Origin: G963662905 sp963662905
GTDB lineage: Bacteria > Bacteroidota > Bacteroidia > Bacteroidales > WRLA01
Direction of reading: 5' to 3'
Length of the DNA: 64,000 bases
Assembly (NCBI GenBank): GCA_963662905.2
Contig: CAXXFD010000001.1
Span: 372,001-436,000, forward strand
A program made the translations under genes and the position numbers. The notes below the pieces were generated by a model. It was given only the letters and a program-made list of their open reading frames with translations. It had not been told where the DNA came from and made no database searches. Shown one piece after another: positions 18,785 to 28,668 of this stretch. Within the stretch, counting starts at the first letter, position 1; each line of letters opens with the position of its first letter.

Positions 18785-19300
18785 ATGATCAGGGATGCCA
18801 TTATATATTTCATTGTGCTAATTGCCGTTCAGGCTCTTATCCTGAACAATATATATCTGTTCCACTTTGTAACGCCCATCATTTATATATACTTCATCCT
18901 GAAGCTGCCATTTGACACGCCCGCCTGGCTGCAGCTTTTATCAGCTTTTGCAATGGGAGTAGTACTTGACATCTTCACCGCAACACCGGGGCTTCAGGCT
19001 TCTGTTTGTGTTTTCACCGCTTTTGTGCGTCCGTTTATCATCCGTGCTCTTCGTTCAGGAAGGGAATATGAACCGGGATTGGTGCCGGGGTTCCGCGATA
19101 ATGGAAGCCGGTGGTTTTTAATTTATAGTATCATTCTCATTGCTATACACATTGCCGGTTTAACACTCCTTGAAAACTTTGGGAGCAGCTCTGATCTTCA
19201 AATATTTTACCGTTGGCTGTTCAATGCCTTAACATCATTCTTCCTGATTACCATATTGGAAATTTTAAACAGCTCCGGCAAAAAAAAGCAACGAATTTGA
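18785..19300 (+). CDS. mreD: Rod-shape-determining protein MreD
   Basis: A 171-residue polytopic membrane protein with about five helices. It matches Bacteroidota MreD in length, in the N-terminal IRDAIIYFIVLIAVQALILNN region and in the central GVVLDIFTATPGLQAS block. That block corresponds to the MreD G-x-x-x-D-x-x-x-x-x-x-G segment. MreD works with MreC, RodA and PBP2 in the elongasome. Here it is alone, after a terminator and before an adenylate cyclase. MreD is weakly conserved, so the call is good but not certain. Confidence 0.8.
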   Translation: MIRDAIIYFIVLIAVQALILNNIYLFHFVTPIIYIYFILKLPFDTPAWLQLLSAFAMGVVLDIFTATPGLQASVCVFTAFVRPFIIRALRSGREYEPGLVPGFRDNGSRWFLIYSIILIAIHIAGLTLLENFGSSSDLQIFYRWLFNALTSFFLITILEILNSSGKKKQRI

Positions 19301-19439
19301 TTTTGCCACAAATCCGGTGCTTTATGGGCTTTATTCTATTTCAAAAGTCCGGAGCCATTACAAATTTTCAAGAATTTATCCAAAAACATTGCAATACAAT
19401 ACCCAACAAACGACTGTGAGTGTTCATAAAAACTTTAGA

Positions 19440-19471
19440 TTTGCATAATATCGCGGCAAATGCTACTTTTG
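19440..19471 (+). promoter_or_regulatory. Promoter of the adenylate cyclase gene
   Basis: TTTG (19440-19443) and TACTTTTG (19464-19471), 20 bp apart, match the Bacteroidetes consensus and lie just before the ATG at 19491. The rest of 19301-19490 shows nothing else. Confidence 0.65.
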
Positions 19472-19490
19472 GTAAAAATCTTCACTCTGG

Positions 19491-21587
19491 ATGAAAACGA
19501 AACGGATTCCACGTTTTTTTGGTTTTAGAATTTATGCAGCATCTACTGCTATTTATATGATGCTGGTGTTTCCGTCCTTGCTTATTGTTTTTGTACAGAA
19601 CATGCCCAAAATGGAGCAAATAAGCTCGGTTCTTTCGGATGTTCACCCACAAAACGACAGCACTGCGAAACTGAATGACACCACTTTCCGCATTAACCCA
19701 GTCAGTATGAGTGTTGATACACTTACCAGCACTTTGGATACTTTGGATAATACCGGAATTCATTTACAGCGATCAAGCGATAACTCCTCAAATGAATCAT
19801 TGCTTAATGAGGCTATTAATCTGTATTTTATATTGCTGACTGTTTCATTTCTTCTCGGTTGGGCTTTCAACTACCCATTCAAACGTTATGTGCGCCGAAA
19901 ACGAAAAAACAAAAAAATATCGTCCGGTCTGTTCCGGTTTTGCAAATCTTTTCTCCTGAAGGCTCCGCTTATCAATACGGGCATCCTACTGATTACCTAT
20001 GGCATAACCAATGCCAATATGTTTTTTTATCTCCAGCAGCCCGACCAGTTTGATAACGAATTTGCGTTCCTGATCTACAAACAGTTTTTCTACGTATCCT
20101 TTATTGCCAGTATAATGGCACTCTTGTTTGTGTATTTCTGGACGAAACACCGGGTACACCTCAAACATCTGCATTTTTTCTTCTCGGAAGATGAGCTGCG
20201 CAAAAGGATTTTTCGCGAAAAAGCCGGGAAAGTGGGCACACGCCTGTGGATCAGCTCAGCCATGACCACACTGCTCCCTTTAATTATTGTCATCATTTAT
20301 CTCTACCGCAGTTCAACCAGCCTGGCAGATATGGGCTTGGTTTTTGAGAACCTCACAGCCGAACAAAACCAAATCCTTTTTGGCCAATATGCCAATTTCC
20401 CCTGGATGATCAACGCTTTCAGCGATATCGACCCAAAAGACATCAGTTTTGTAAATGCGCCGGACAAATTTTTGATGTTCGCAGGGATTTATGCAGGCAT
20501 TTTTATCTCCTTGCTCTACATACTGTTTTTTGTAAAATGGACTACCGAGGATATTGTTTATCCCGTAAAAGAGCTGCTTTCCAATATGCAAAAAACCGGC
20601 CAGGGCGATCTGAGCAGTTTCAGTATTGTACGTACAAATGATGAAATAGGTGAATTGACCGAAGGCTATAACGATATGGCTCAAAAAATCCGCGATTATA
20701 TTGCCAATATCAGCCGAATGAACGAAGCCTATTACCGTTTTGTCCCGCGGCAATTTCTTGAATTTCTCGGAAAAGACAATATCACGGATATTAAGCTGGG
20801 CGACCAGATACAGAAAGAGATGTCCGTTCTTTTTACTGATATCCGTTCATTTACAAGCCTTTCGGAACAGATGACGCCCGCCGAAAACTTTAATTTCATC
20901 AACAATTACCTTGGCTTGATGGAACCGGTAATTACCCATCATGGCGGTTTTATCGATAAATTTATAGGCGATTCCATTATGGCGCTCTTCCCCGGAAATG
21001 TGGAAGATTCAATTAATGCTGCCGTGGAAATGAGACGCACACTTAACGACTACAACCTCATCCGTGAAGCCGAAGGCAGGCAGGCAATTAATACAGGGAT
21101 CGGCATCCACACCGGAAACCTGATGCTTGGAGTTGTTGGCGGGATCGGACGAATGGAAGGCACTGTTATTTCTGATGCCGTAAACCTGGCTTCCAGGCTT
21201 GAAGGCCTCACAAAACTTTATGGAACAAGCATTATCATCAGTCAGGATACTCTTATAAAACTCGATAATCCAACAGCTTACAACTACCGTTTCCTCGATG
21301 TAGTGAAAGTGCGCGGGAAAAAAGAATCCGTTTATATTTTTGAAATCCTCGATGGCCTGACCGATCGCGCAAAAGAGCTTCGCATTGCAAGCCGGAAAGC
21401 TTTTGGTGAAGGGCTTGATGCTTATAAATCAAAAAAATTCCAGCAGGCAAAAGAAATTTTTGAAAAAGTTTTGGTGCAAAACCCCAACGACCAGGCTGTG
21501 CTGCTTTATATTGAGCGCTGCAATAATAATATCCAAAACGGAATCCCTGAAGACTGGGACGGGGTGGAGGTAATCAATACCAAATAG
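19491..21587 (+). CDS. Membrane adenylate/guanylate cyclase with HAMP and TPR
   Basis: A class III nucleotidyl cyclase of 698 residues. About six transmembrane helices occupy the first 360 residues. A HAMP-like segment (about 365-415, with ELLSNMQKTGQGDLSSF) connects to the catalytic domain (about 435-610). FTDIRSFT and KFIGDSIMALFPG supply the two metal-binding Asp residues, and DAVNLASRLEGLTK the transition-state region. A short TPR-like tail (about 640-680) follows. The output would be cAMP or cGMP; the residues choosing the base cannot be assigned reliably by eye. Its stop codon abuts a dispersed repeat element. Confidence 0.9.
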   Translation: MKTKRIPRFFGFRIYAASTAIYMMLVFPSLLIVFVQNMPKMEQISSVLSDVHPQNDSTAKLNDTTFRINPVSMSVDTLTSTLDTLDNTGIHLQRSSDNSSNESLLNEAINLYFILLTVSFLLGWAFNYPFKRYVRRKRKNKKISSGLFRFCKSFLLKAPLINTGILLITYGITNANMFFYLQQPDQFDNEFAFLIYKQFFYVSFIASIMALLFVYFWTKHRVHLKHLHFFFSEDELRKRIFREKAGKVGTRLWISSAMTTLLPLIIVIIYLYRSSTSLADMGLVFENLTAEQNQILFGQYANFPWMINAFSDIDPKDISFVNAPDKFLMFAGIYAGIFISLLYILFFVKWTTEDIVYPVKELLSNMQKTGQGDLSSFSIVRTNDEIGELTEGYNDMAQKIRDYIANISRMNEAYYRFVPRQFLEFLGKDNITDIKLGDQIQKEMSVLFTDIRSFTSLSEQMTPAENFNFINNYLGLMEPVITHHGGFIDKFIGDSIMALFPGNVEDSINAAVEMRRTLNDYNLIREAEGRQAINTGIGIHTGNLMLGVVGGIGRMEGTVISDAVNLASRLEGLTKLYGTSIIISQDTLIKLDNPTAYNYRFLDVVKVRGKKESVYIFEILDGLTDRAKELRIASRKAFGEGLDAYKSKKFQQAKEIFEKVLVQNPNDQAVLLYIERCNNNIQNGIPEDWDGVEVINTK

Positions 21588-21765
21588 AGTTTGTCAATAG
21601 ATTCAGGTTTCTGGTTCAGAATGTTCGAGGTCGAGGCGTTGTGCTGAGCGTAGTCGAAGTGCATTCTTGGTATTGAAAATAAGGAGTCCCGTACGTACGG
21701 GATGACTGGTTTCAATACCAAGAATAATCCCGAAGCTTCGGGAGACATTATGGACAGAAACTTAA
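21587..21765. repeat. Dispersed palindromic repeat, copy A
   Basis: A non-coding repeat related to those at 36875, 62001, 62174 and 62324. It contains the perfect palindrome TCCCGTACGTACGGGA (21687-21702) inside perfect 16-bp outer arms (21663-21678 and 21710-21725). A second palindrome, TCCCGAAGCTTCGGGA, lies at 21728-21743. The left end reads GAGTTTGTC and starts at the last base of the cyclase stop codon. The right end is complementary to the TTTCTGTC-type left end of other copies. The segment TTCAGAATGTTCGAGGTCGAGGC (21615-21637) is nearly identical in copy B2. Confidence 0.8.
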
Positions 21766-21790
21766 TAGGCGGTCTTCTTTTCTTCTTTCA

Positions 21791-21798
21791 TACATTTG
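21791..21798 (+). promoter_or_regulatory. -7 promoter element of ispG
   Basis: TACATTTG fits TAnnTTTG and lies 13 bp before the ispG ATG, just after repeat copy A. No TTTG at -33, so the upstream contact, if any, is non-consensus. Confidence 0.5.
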
Positions 21799-21811
21799 CA
21801 GCAAAAAAGCG

Positions 21812-23494
21812 ATGTACCGTAATTTTAAAAGCCGCGAAATCCTTATTGGAAAGTTGACATTGGGAGGAAATAATCCTGTCCGATTGCAGTCCATGACCTC
21901 TGTAAACACAATGGACACCGATGCAATTATTGCTCAAAGCATTCGTATGATTGAGGCCGGCAGCGAACTGGTACGTATTACAGCACCCGGCATCCGGGAA
22001 GCCGAACAGCTCGCACTTATCAAACAAAAACTGCAGGAAAAAAATTACGGCATCCCTATAATTGCCGACATTCACTACAGCCCTAAAGCTGCTGAAACTG
22101 CGGCCCGTATTGTTGAAAAAGTCCGCATCAATCCCGGCAATTATACGGACAAAAAACGAGGCAAAACACATTGGAGCGAAAAGGAATATAATGACGATAT
22201 TGCGCGCATTGAAGAACGGCTTTTCCCTTTGATCGAAATTTGCAAGTCCCATAATACGGCCATGCGCATTGGTTCAAACCAGGGTTCTTTATCGGAACGG
22301 ATCATGGCGCGCTATGGCGATACCGCTGAAGGAATGGTAGCTTCGGCGCTTGAATTTGTGCGCATCTGCCGCAGGCACGATTATCACCGGATTGTACTCA
22401 GCATGAAATCGAGCAACACCCAAACCATGCTGGCCGCAACACGGCTTCTGGTGCAGCAAATGATGGATGAAGGAATGGATTATCCACTGCACCTGGGCGT
22501 GACCGAAGCCGGTGAAGGTCAGGACGGCCGCATTAAATCCGCATTGGGAATCGGCAGTCTGCTCAACGAAGGGATTGGCGATACTATTCGTGTTTCCCTA
22601 ACCGAAGACCCTGAATTTGAACTGCCTGTGGCACGTAAAATCGTAGCGCTTAATCCTCCGCAAACGCTCGATGATCCTGAAAAATGCAGTCCGGTTTTTT
22701 ATTTCGAAAGAAGAAAATCAGAAGAATACGGAAATCTAGGCGGACAAAAATTACCACAGGTCATCAGCCGCACTTCGCAATCAAAAACCAAAGCTGATTA
22801 CATAATATTGGAAGATGCCCAAAAGCACGTACAGCTTCAAAATCAGCACAATCAACATGAAATATTACCTGCTGTTTTAATTGACGGAATAAATGCTGGA
22901 GAAATAATCCCCGAACATGATGTCATCATTGCCTGCTTAAAAGACCTTAAAGAATTTGAACGCCTTTTTGCTACACTCAAAGCCTCGGCCAGCGAAAACC
23001 CTGTTATCCTTGCGCCGGATTTTGATTGTGAAGACAAAGAAAGTTATCAGTTAAAAATGTCTTCATTGGCAGGCAATTTGCTGAGCCGCGGGCTAGGCGA
23101 CGGTATTTTCCTGCAAAGCCGCTATCACGATGAAGCCTTTTGCACCGAAACAGCTTTTGCCATTCTGCAGGCAGCACGAAGAAGGTTTTCAAAAACCGAA
23201 TATATCAGTTGCCCTTCTTGTGGCCGCACGCAGTTCAATATCCAAAAAGCAGTACAAAAAGTACGTGAAGCCACGGAACATTTGAGTGGTATTACCATTG
23301 GCGTGATGGGATGTATTGTAAACGGCCCGGGAGAAATGGCCGGTGCAGATTATGGCTATATCGGTGCAGGCGGAGGAAAAGTGGTCCTTTTCAAAGGTGA
23401 TCAAGCGGTAAGCGAAAAAATTGAGGAAGATAAAGCCATTGATGAACTTGTGCAGCTTATAAAAAAATATGGCGACTGGATCGATCCCGATTGA
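21812..23494 (+). CDS. ispG: 4-hydroxy-3-methylbut-2-enyl diphosphate synthase (long form)
   Basis: The [4Fe-4S] enzyme of the MEP isoprenoid pathway, converting MEcPP to HMBPP. It is 560 residues, against about 370 in E. coli. This is the three-domain form with an extra domain (about 270-440) between the TIM barrel and the iron-sulfur domain, as in plants, Chlamydiae and Bacteroidota. Cluster ligands are Cys467 and Cys470 (ISCPSCGRTQF) and Cys501 (GVMGCIVNGPGE). The N-terminal block NPVRLQSMTSVNTMDTDA is canonical. It stands alone between a repeat element and a porin-like remnant. Confidence 0.96.
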   Translation: MYRNFKSREILIGKLTLGGNNPVRLQSMTSVNTMDTDAIIAQSIRMIEAGSELVRITAPGIREAEQLALIKQKLQEKNYGIPIIADIHYSPKAAETAARIVEKVRINPGNYTDKKRGKTHWSEKEYNDDIARIEERLFPLIEICKSHNTAMRIGSNQGSLSERIMARYGDTAEGMVASALEFVRICRRHDYHRIVLSMKSSNTQTMLAATRLLVQQMMDEGMDYPLHLGVTEAGEGQDGRIKSALGIGSLLNEGIGDTIRVSLTEDPEFELPVARKIVALNPPQTLDDPEKCSPVFYFERRKSEEYGNLGGQKLPQVISRTSQSKTKADYIILEDAQKHVQLQNQHNQHEILPAVLIDGINAGEIIPEHDVIIACLKDLKEFERLFATLKASASENPVILAPDFDCEDKESYQLKMSSLAGNLLSRGLGDGIFLQSRYHDEAFCTETAFAILQAARRRFSKTEYISCPSCGRTQFNIQKAVQKVREATEHLSGITIGVMGCIVNGPGEMAGADYGYIGAGGGKVVLFKGDQAVSEKIEEDKAIDELVQLIKKYGDWIDPD

Positions 23495-23621
23495 GACAAT
23501 GTTCGGCCAGTCTTTCCGAACTTCCACAAACACCCCTTGGTCGGGCCGTTGAAAGCAACCTTAAACAGAAACCTTTAATAACCCTTTGCTTTATAGCACA
23601 TTAAGAATTTGCATTATACGA

Positions 23622-23705
23622 TATTTTGATTGTGTGGCATCAACAAATGCTTCTGATTTTACAGATCAATTCGGTTTGGGATTGGGTGTTCAATTTTATT
23701 TTTAA
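23622..23705 (+). pseudogene. Remnant of an outer-membrane beta-barrel gene (C-terminal strand)
   Basis: In the 295 bp after ispG, one frame ends in SDFTDQFGLGLGVQFYF and a TAA at 23703-23705. An alternating hydrophobic strand ending in Phe is the signature of the last strand of outer-membrane barrels. No start or body of such a gene is present: the same frame is stopped upstream at about 23562, and the preceding residues look random. I read it as the decayed 3' end of a porin-like gene. The match is short and could be chance. Confidence 0.4.
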
Positions 23706-23740
23706 GCCAAATCAAATCACACACTTCCAATTATTCTATC

Positions 23741-23748
23741 TATCTTTG
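23741..23748 (+). promoter_or_regulatory. -7 promoter element of the S9 peptidase gene
   Basis: TATCTTTG fits TAnnTTTG and lies 41 bp before the ATG. No clear -33. Confidence 0.45.
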
Positions 23749-23789
23749 TTTCAAATTATACCTCAATTTCAAACCCAAATTATTATCAC

Positions 23790-25736
23790 ATGAAAAAACA
23801 CAATTCACTTATCATGGTGGCCTTGATGTTCGCAGTATCGGCAGTCATGCTGTTTTCCTGTAATGGCCCCGGACAAAACAAAGAAATGGTTATAGAAAAA
23901 GCAAAGCAAATCCCTTTGGAGGATTTTTTCAAAAACCCGGAAAAAACAAGTTATCAGATCTCCCCAGATGGCAAATACTACAGCTACAAAGCACCTTACG
24001 AAGACAGGCTCAATATTTTTGTAGTTCCTGTTGATGGCGGTGAAGCCATTCGCCTAACATCCGAAACAGACCGCTCCATTGCCGGCTATTTCTGGGCCAA
24101 TAACAACCGCATCCTCTATCTGAAAGATAATGGCGGCGATGAAAACTTCTGGCTCTATGGCGTTAATATCGACGGCAGCGACGCCAAATGCTATACAGGC
24201 TTTGAGGGTGTGCGCACACAAATTATCGACGATCTGGAAGATATTCCAAACGAAATGATCATTGGCCTGAACAAACGTATTCCGCAGGTTTTTGACCCTT
24301 ACCGTCTGAATTTAGAAACCGGCGACATGACCATACTGTACGAAAACCCGGGCAATATCCAGGGCTGGGTTACCGACCATGATGGTAAAGTCCGTATTGC
24401 TATTGGTATTGAAGGCGGCGTGAACACTACCCTGATGTACCGCGAAACAGAAAATGACGATTTTAAAACCATCCTCACCACAAGTTTCAAAGATCAGTTA
24501 TCGCCCATGTTCTTCACTTTCGACAACAAAAACCTTTATGCTACATCCAACCTGGGCCGCGATAAAGCTGCTGCTGTAATTTTTGATCTTGAAAAAGCTG
24601 AAGTTTCGGAAGTGCTCTACGAAAACCCTGATTACGATGTATCAGGATTTGGCTATTCTCCAAAAAGAAAAGTCCTTACAGCCGCTTATTACACAGCCTA
24701 TAAGCAGGAATATCATTTCTTTGACCAAGAGCGCAAAGCAATTATGGACGACCTTACAGCAAAGCTTCCGGGTTATGAAATTGCACTCACAGGAAGAAAT
24801 AAAGACGAAGACAAATTTGTAATCCGCACTTACAGTGACCGTTCTCTGGGCTCGTATTACTTCTATGATGCCAAAACAAAAGATTTGAAAAAAATCACCG
24901 AAGTAAGCCCCTGGATTGATGAAAATGAAATGGCATCGGTTTATCCTATTGCATATCAATCGCGTGATGGCCTGAAAATTGAAGGATATCTTACATTACC
25001 CAAAGGCTACACCATGGAAAATGCCAAAAACCTTCCTGTTGTAGTAAACCCGCACGGCGGCCCCTGGGCACGCGACAGTTGGGGATTTAATCCTGAAATT
25101 CAATTCCTTGCCAACCGTGGTTTTGCCATTCTTCAAATGAATTTCCGTGGCTCAACAGGCTATGGCAAAGATTTCTGGCAAAAATCATTCAAACAATGGG
25201 GACTTACCATGCAGGAAGATATTACCGATGGTGTTAACTGGCTGATTGAAAAAGGTATCGCCGATCCATCACGCATTGCAATTTATGGTGCAAGTTACGG
25301 TGGTTATGCAACGCTCCAGGGCATTGTGGTTGATCCCGAGCTTTATGCTGCTGCTGTTGATTATGTTGGCGTTTCCAATCTGTTTACTTTTATGAAAACC
25401 ATCCCTCCGTATTGGGAACCACTGCTCAATATGATGTACGAAATGGTCGGAAACCCGGAAACGGACAGCGCTCAGCTTGCCGCCACTTCTCCAGCACTGA
25501 ATGCCGATAAAATTATGACACCGCTTTTCATCGCTCAGGGCGCCAATGACCCCCGCGTTAACAAAGCCGAATCAGACCAAATGGTGGAAGCATTGAAAGA
25601 ACGTGGCGTTGCCGTTGAGTATATGGTAAAAGACAACGAAGGCCACGGATTCCATAACCAGGAAAACCAATTTGAATTTTATGGTGCAATGGAAAAATTC
25701 CTGAACAAACACATGCAAATTGAAATTACGGAATAA
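23790..25736 (+). CDS. S9 family (prolyl oligopeptidase-like) lipoprotein peptidase
   Basis: A 648-residue serine peptidase with a lipobox at Cys24 (MLFSC), so exported and lipid-anchored. A beta-propeller domain (about 45-380) comes before an alpha/beta-hydrolase domain. The catalytic triad is visible: Ser502 in GASYGGY, Asp587 in GANDPRV and His619 in NEGHGFH. The nearest described types are acylaminoacyl peptidases and dipeptidyl peptidases of the S9C/S9B groups. It would trim short peptides in the periplasm. Single gene with its own terminator. Confidence 0.92.
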   Translation: MKKHNSLIMVALMFAVSAVMLFSCNGPGQNKEMVIEKAKQIPLEDFFKNPEKTSYQISPDGKYYSYKAPYEDRLNIFVVPVDGGEAIRLTSETDRSIAGYFWANNNRILYLKDNGGDENFWLYGVNIDGSDAKCYTGFEGVRTQIIDDLEDIPNEMIIGLNKRIPQVFDPYRLNLETGDMTILYENPGNIQGWVTDHDGKVRIAIGIEGGVNTTLMYRETENDDFKTILTTSFKDQLSPMFFTFDNKNLYATSNLGRDKAAAVIFDLEKAEVSEVLYENPDYDVSGFGYSPKRKVLTAAYYTAYKQEYHFFDQERKAIMDDLTAKLPGYEIALTGRNKDEDKFVIRTYSDRSLGSYYFYDAKTKDLKKITEVSPWIDENEMASVYPIAYQSRDGLKIEGYLTLPKGYTMENAKNLPVVVNPHGGPWARDSWGFNPEIQFLANRGFAILQMNFRGSTGYGKDFWQKSFKQWGLTMQEDITDGVNWLIEKGIADPSRIAIYGASYGGYATLQGIVVDPELYAAAVDYVGVSNLFTFMKTIPPYWEPLLNMMYEMVGNPETDSAQLAATSPALNADKIMTPLFIAQGANDPRVNKAESDQMVEALKERGVAVEYMVKDNEGHGFHNQENQFEFYGAMEKFLNKHMQIEITE

Positions 25737-25755
25737 ATTATTCCAATAAAAACAT

Positions 25756-25785
25756 AAAGCCGGGGCATCTGTTCCGGCTTTTTTT
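25756..25785 (+). terminator. Terminator after the S9 peptidase gene
   Basis: AAAGCCGG pairs with CCGGCTTT across a 10-nt loop, followed by T residues. Confidence 0.85.
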
Positions 25786-25876
25786 ATGGCATGACTAAAT
25801 GCATTACGTTTTGGCTATCATGTGAAACCAATGAGCGATTGGGTCTTCAGCAATATTGAAGCCTAAATTACCGGCT

Positions 25877-27220
25877 CTAATCCTTATCTTTTTTATATCG
25901 CCTGTCGGCCAGCCAATGCGCATCCTTGTCCAACATTTCCTCAAAAGTATAGCCACGTTTTTTCGCTTTTTCCATCATTTGCTGCGTCTTGGATTCAGAC
26001 GAACGCACTTGTTCTTTAAAACGCGCAATAAACTCTTCGTATGTCTCTTCATAATGCACTTCATGATGTTCCTTCAATTTTTCTTCAAGAGAAACATTAT
26101 GTTCTTCCTTATGGAAAAAGCTATAAAGTGAGTCAACGCTGCCCCAGCCAAATTTATCGAGGGTACTGGTTGCCGACATAAACATGATAAGATCGGATTT
26201 TGAAAGGCGTGTTTGCAGGTCTGTTTCTGTTTTGGCCGGATAAACGCCTCGTGAGAAATAGTACCAATAGCTTACTTCATTAAAAAGGTGTTTATGTATG
26301 GGATAAAAATTAAAAATATTCCAGAAAAAACTATCGCTGATAACAAACAAGTTGGGTTTCTCCGCTCCGTCTTTTTTGATTTCCTCTTTTTCGGGATAAG
26401 CAAGGGAATCGCGGTCTAAGGGAATGCTCAGGTTAAGCAGCATCTCTATATCCCTATCGTCGTATTTCAGTTGATCCGTTTTATTGATTGTAGTAAATTT
26501 GACTCCATTCATTTCTTTTCCTGAAAGGGACTGGTAATATTTGACAATGGAATCGGCTGCCAGTTGTGCACCGTAAATACTCCAGTGCGTGCCGGTTTTT
26601 GGGAATAACGGTACTTTGGTAGTATCCTTTGCATCAACAAACCATTGGTTGCAATCAATAGTATTGACCCCGTATTTTTCCAGATTATCCAGAAAGCACT
26701 GGTAATTCGTATATGATTTTTCAGAACGCATTTTATCCGGGATATGCTCCGGGTAATAGCTGGCCTTTCCTGCGGCAATTACCATAATCATATCTTTTCC
26801 ATAGGCTTTCAGGCTATCTTGAATTGATTTCAGCTTTTTGACTTTCTCTTCAATATCATCATTTCCGCGAAAATTCCTGCCATAATAGGAATGAATAAAC
26901 CAAGGCTCAAAGAGGAAGCCGTTTTTACCAATGGTAACGTTAATATTGCTTGAGAGCCCAAAAACAGAAAAACGTACCTGATTGTAAAGCCTTATTGCAT
27001 CTTCGCGGAAACCGTAGTTTTCCAGTAAATACTGGTGGAAACGTGGCTGAAATTCCGAATCAATCCAATCTGCAGCGGCAAATTTGGGCAGTTCCTGTTC
27101 CTTGGTCACCCCGTGGAGTTCACTGATTATAAACGGTTTGAATATCTGTTGAAACAATGGCAATATCAACAGCAGTGCCGTCAATACAACCAAAGTGATA
27201 TGTAGTTTATTTGATTTCAT
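25877..27220 (-). CDS. AlgX/AlgJ-like SGNH O-acetyltransferase, copy 1
   Basis: A 447-residue protein with an N-terminal membrane anchor (about 7-25) and an SGNH/AlgX-like domain. This partner of MBOAT proteins moves acetyl groups onto polysaccharide in the periplasm. The nucleophile is probably Ser297 in VISDSFFW, and the His is His212 in GTHW. The residue two before this His is Gly210, where AlgX has the triad Asp. ENYGFREDAIRLYNQVRFSVFG is the substrate-entry region common to this family. The C-terminal 35 residues (about 411-444) carry a helical module shared with two other proteins of the locus. It starts 3 bp after the MBOAT stop, so the two are co-translated. Confidence 0.85.
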   Translation of the reverse strand: MKSNKLHITLVVLTALLLILPLFQQIFKPFIISELHGVTKEQELPKFAAADWIDSEFQPRFHQYLLENYGFREDAIRLYNQVRFSVFGLSSNINVTIGKNGFLFEPWFIHSYYGRNFRGNDDIEEKVKKLKSIQDSLKAYGKDMIMVIAAGKASYYPEHIPDKMRSEKSYTNYQCFLDNLEKYGVNTIDCNQWFVDAKDTTKVPLFPKTGTHWSIYGAQLAADSIVKYYQSLSGKEMNGVKFTTINKTDQLKYDDRDIEMLLNLSIPLDRDSLAYPEKEEIKKDGAEKPNLFVISDSFFWNIFNFYPIHKHLFNEVSYWYYFSRGVYPAKTETDLQTRLSKSDLIMFMSATSTLDKFGWGSVDSLYSFFHKEEHNVSLEEKLKEHHEVHYEETYEEFIARFKEQVRSSESKTQQMMEKAKKRGYTFEEMLDKDAHWLADRRYKKDKD

Positions 27221-27223
27221 AAT

Positions 27224-28642
27224 TTAAAACCTGAAATAGATAAACGGACTAAAGCCCAAACCCGTAAGTGAGGCAACACACAACACTAAAAGTACAACCG
27301 ACATAATCCACAAGCCCACATGTTGTTTGTTGTTATATGTGGTGAAATAGAAAAAATCCTGCAATTTCAGGCCAATTTTGGATAGCGTAAAAAAGGAGAA
27401 AAAGGCGCCCACAAACATCATGGTATAAAAATGCGGATTGGCGGCCATCGATACCGATTGAAAATCAAAAGAATAAAGCGCGCCAAGGAAACTGACCGCC
27501 TGATCGTATTCTTCTATTCGGAAAAATACGCGTGCCATTACAATGATCAAAAAGGTGAACAAGATGCTGATTTTCCCGATTTTCTCCCATACCTTCAGTA
27601 AAAACAAGCGTTCAAGCACCAGGAAAAAGCCGTGGAATGCACCGTAGATCACAAAATTCCAGCTGGCTCCGTGCCATAAACCCGAAAGCAGAAACACGAA
27701 CCAGAGGTTAAAGTACAACCTGCGTTTGGTTTTTACGCGGCTTCCTCCCAAAGGATAGTACAAGTAATTGCGCATAAAAACGCTGAAAGTGATATGCCAC
27801 CGCCGCCAGAATTCGGAAACACTGCGGGCGACGTAGGGATTATCGAAGTTTTCGGGAAATTTAAAGCCGATCATACGCCCGATACCAATGGCCATATCGG
27901 AATAGCCGCTAAAATCAAAATATAGCTGGAAAGTATAGCCCACAATACCAATCCATGCTGTGGAAGAATCCATTGTGGCATAGTTAGACGCAAGGATCTT
28001 ATCCACTTCAACGGCAATTACATCAGCAATAAGTACCTTCTTGGCCAATCCGAGACAGAACCTGTAAAAACCGTTCAAAAACTCTTCCCAGCGCTCTTTC
28101 CTTCCGGTAATTTGGTCGGCGATGTCTTTATAGCGCACAATAGGCCCGGCAATCATCTGCGGGAACATCATGATATAAAGCATATAGTTGAAGGGGTTTC
28201 TCAGCGGCTTGTGAATTTTCCGGTACACATCCATGGAGTAGGTAATCGACTGGAACGAGAAAAAAGATATCCCGATAGGCAGCAGGATGTAGTTCCACAC
28301 CAAAGGATCAAGATGCACCCAACCACGGACATAATTAACGTTCTCCATGAAAAAGTTGGCGTATTTGAAATACAGCAGCAGCCCCAGGTTGATGGCCACA
28401 GAGATACCAAGAAAAAACTTTCGCCACAAAACCTGCCGAGAGCTGTCCATAGCACGGATCACATAAAAATTGATGATGATGGAGGAAAGCAAAAACAGCA
28501 CAAACCAGGGCGCACCCCAGGCATAAAACAACACACTGAATGCCAGTAAAGTGTAGTTCCGTGCTTTCTTGGGCGTGAGGTAGTATGCCAGTAAAAACAA
28601 TGGCAGGAAGTAAAGTATAAAAATGATGCTGCTGAATACCAT
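27224..28642 (-). CDS. MBOAT O-acyltransferase (AlgI-like), copy 1
   Basis: A 472-residue membrane-bound O-acyltransferase that passes acetyl groups across the inner membrane to the SGNH partner. It has about eleven hydrophobic segments. The MBOAT signatures are MIAGPIVRYKDIADQI, SEFWRRWHITFSVFMRNYLYYPLGG and SGLWHGASWNF, with the catalytic His at about 323. Copy 2 at 33726-35147 is nearly identical over the VKTKRRLYFNLWFVF region and similar throughout. It lies between the GH16-like lipoprotein (26-bp gap) and the SGNH protein (3-bp gap) on the same strand, suggesting one operon. Confidence 0.94.
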   Translation of the reverse strand: MVFSSIIFILYFLPLFLLAYYLTPKKARNYTLLAFSVLFYAWGAPWFVLFLLSSIIINFYVIRAMDSSRQVLWRKFFLGISVAINLGLLLYFKYANFFMENVNYVRGWVHLDPLVWNYILLPIGISFFSFQSITYSMDVYRKIHKPLRNPFNYMLYIMMFPQMIAGPIVRYKDIADQITGRKERWEEFLNGFYRFCLGLAKKVLIADVIAVEVDKILASNYATMDSSTAWIGIVGYTFQLYFDFSGYSDMAIGIGRMIGFKFPENFDNPYVARSVSEFWRRWHITFSVFMRNYLYYPLGGSRVKTKRRLYFNLWFVFLLSGLWHGASWNFVIYGAFHGFFLVLERLFLLKVWEKIGKISILFTFLIIVMARVFFRIEEYDQAVSFLGALYSFDFQSVSMAANPHFYTMMFVGAFFSFFTLSKIGLKLQDFFYFTTYNNKQHVGLWIMSVVLLVLCVASLTGLGFSPFIYFRF

Positions 28643-28668
28643 CGGTTCGGGTTTAAAGTTTTGGAGCC

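Noticed and set aside
23505..23527. GTTCGG/CCGAAC hairpin after ispG as a terminator
   Set aside because: Only six base pairs and no T run follows.
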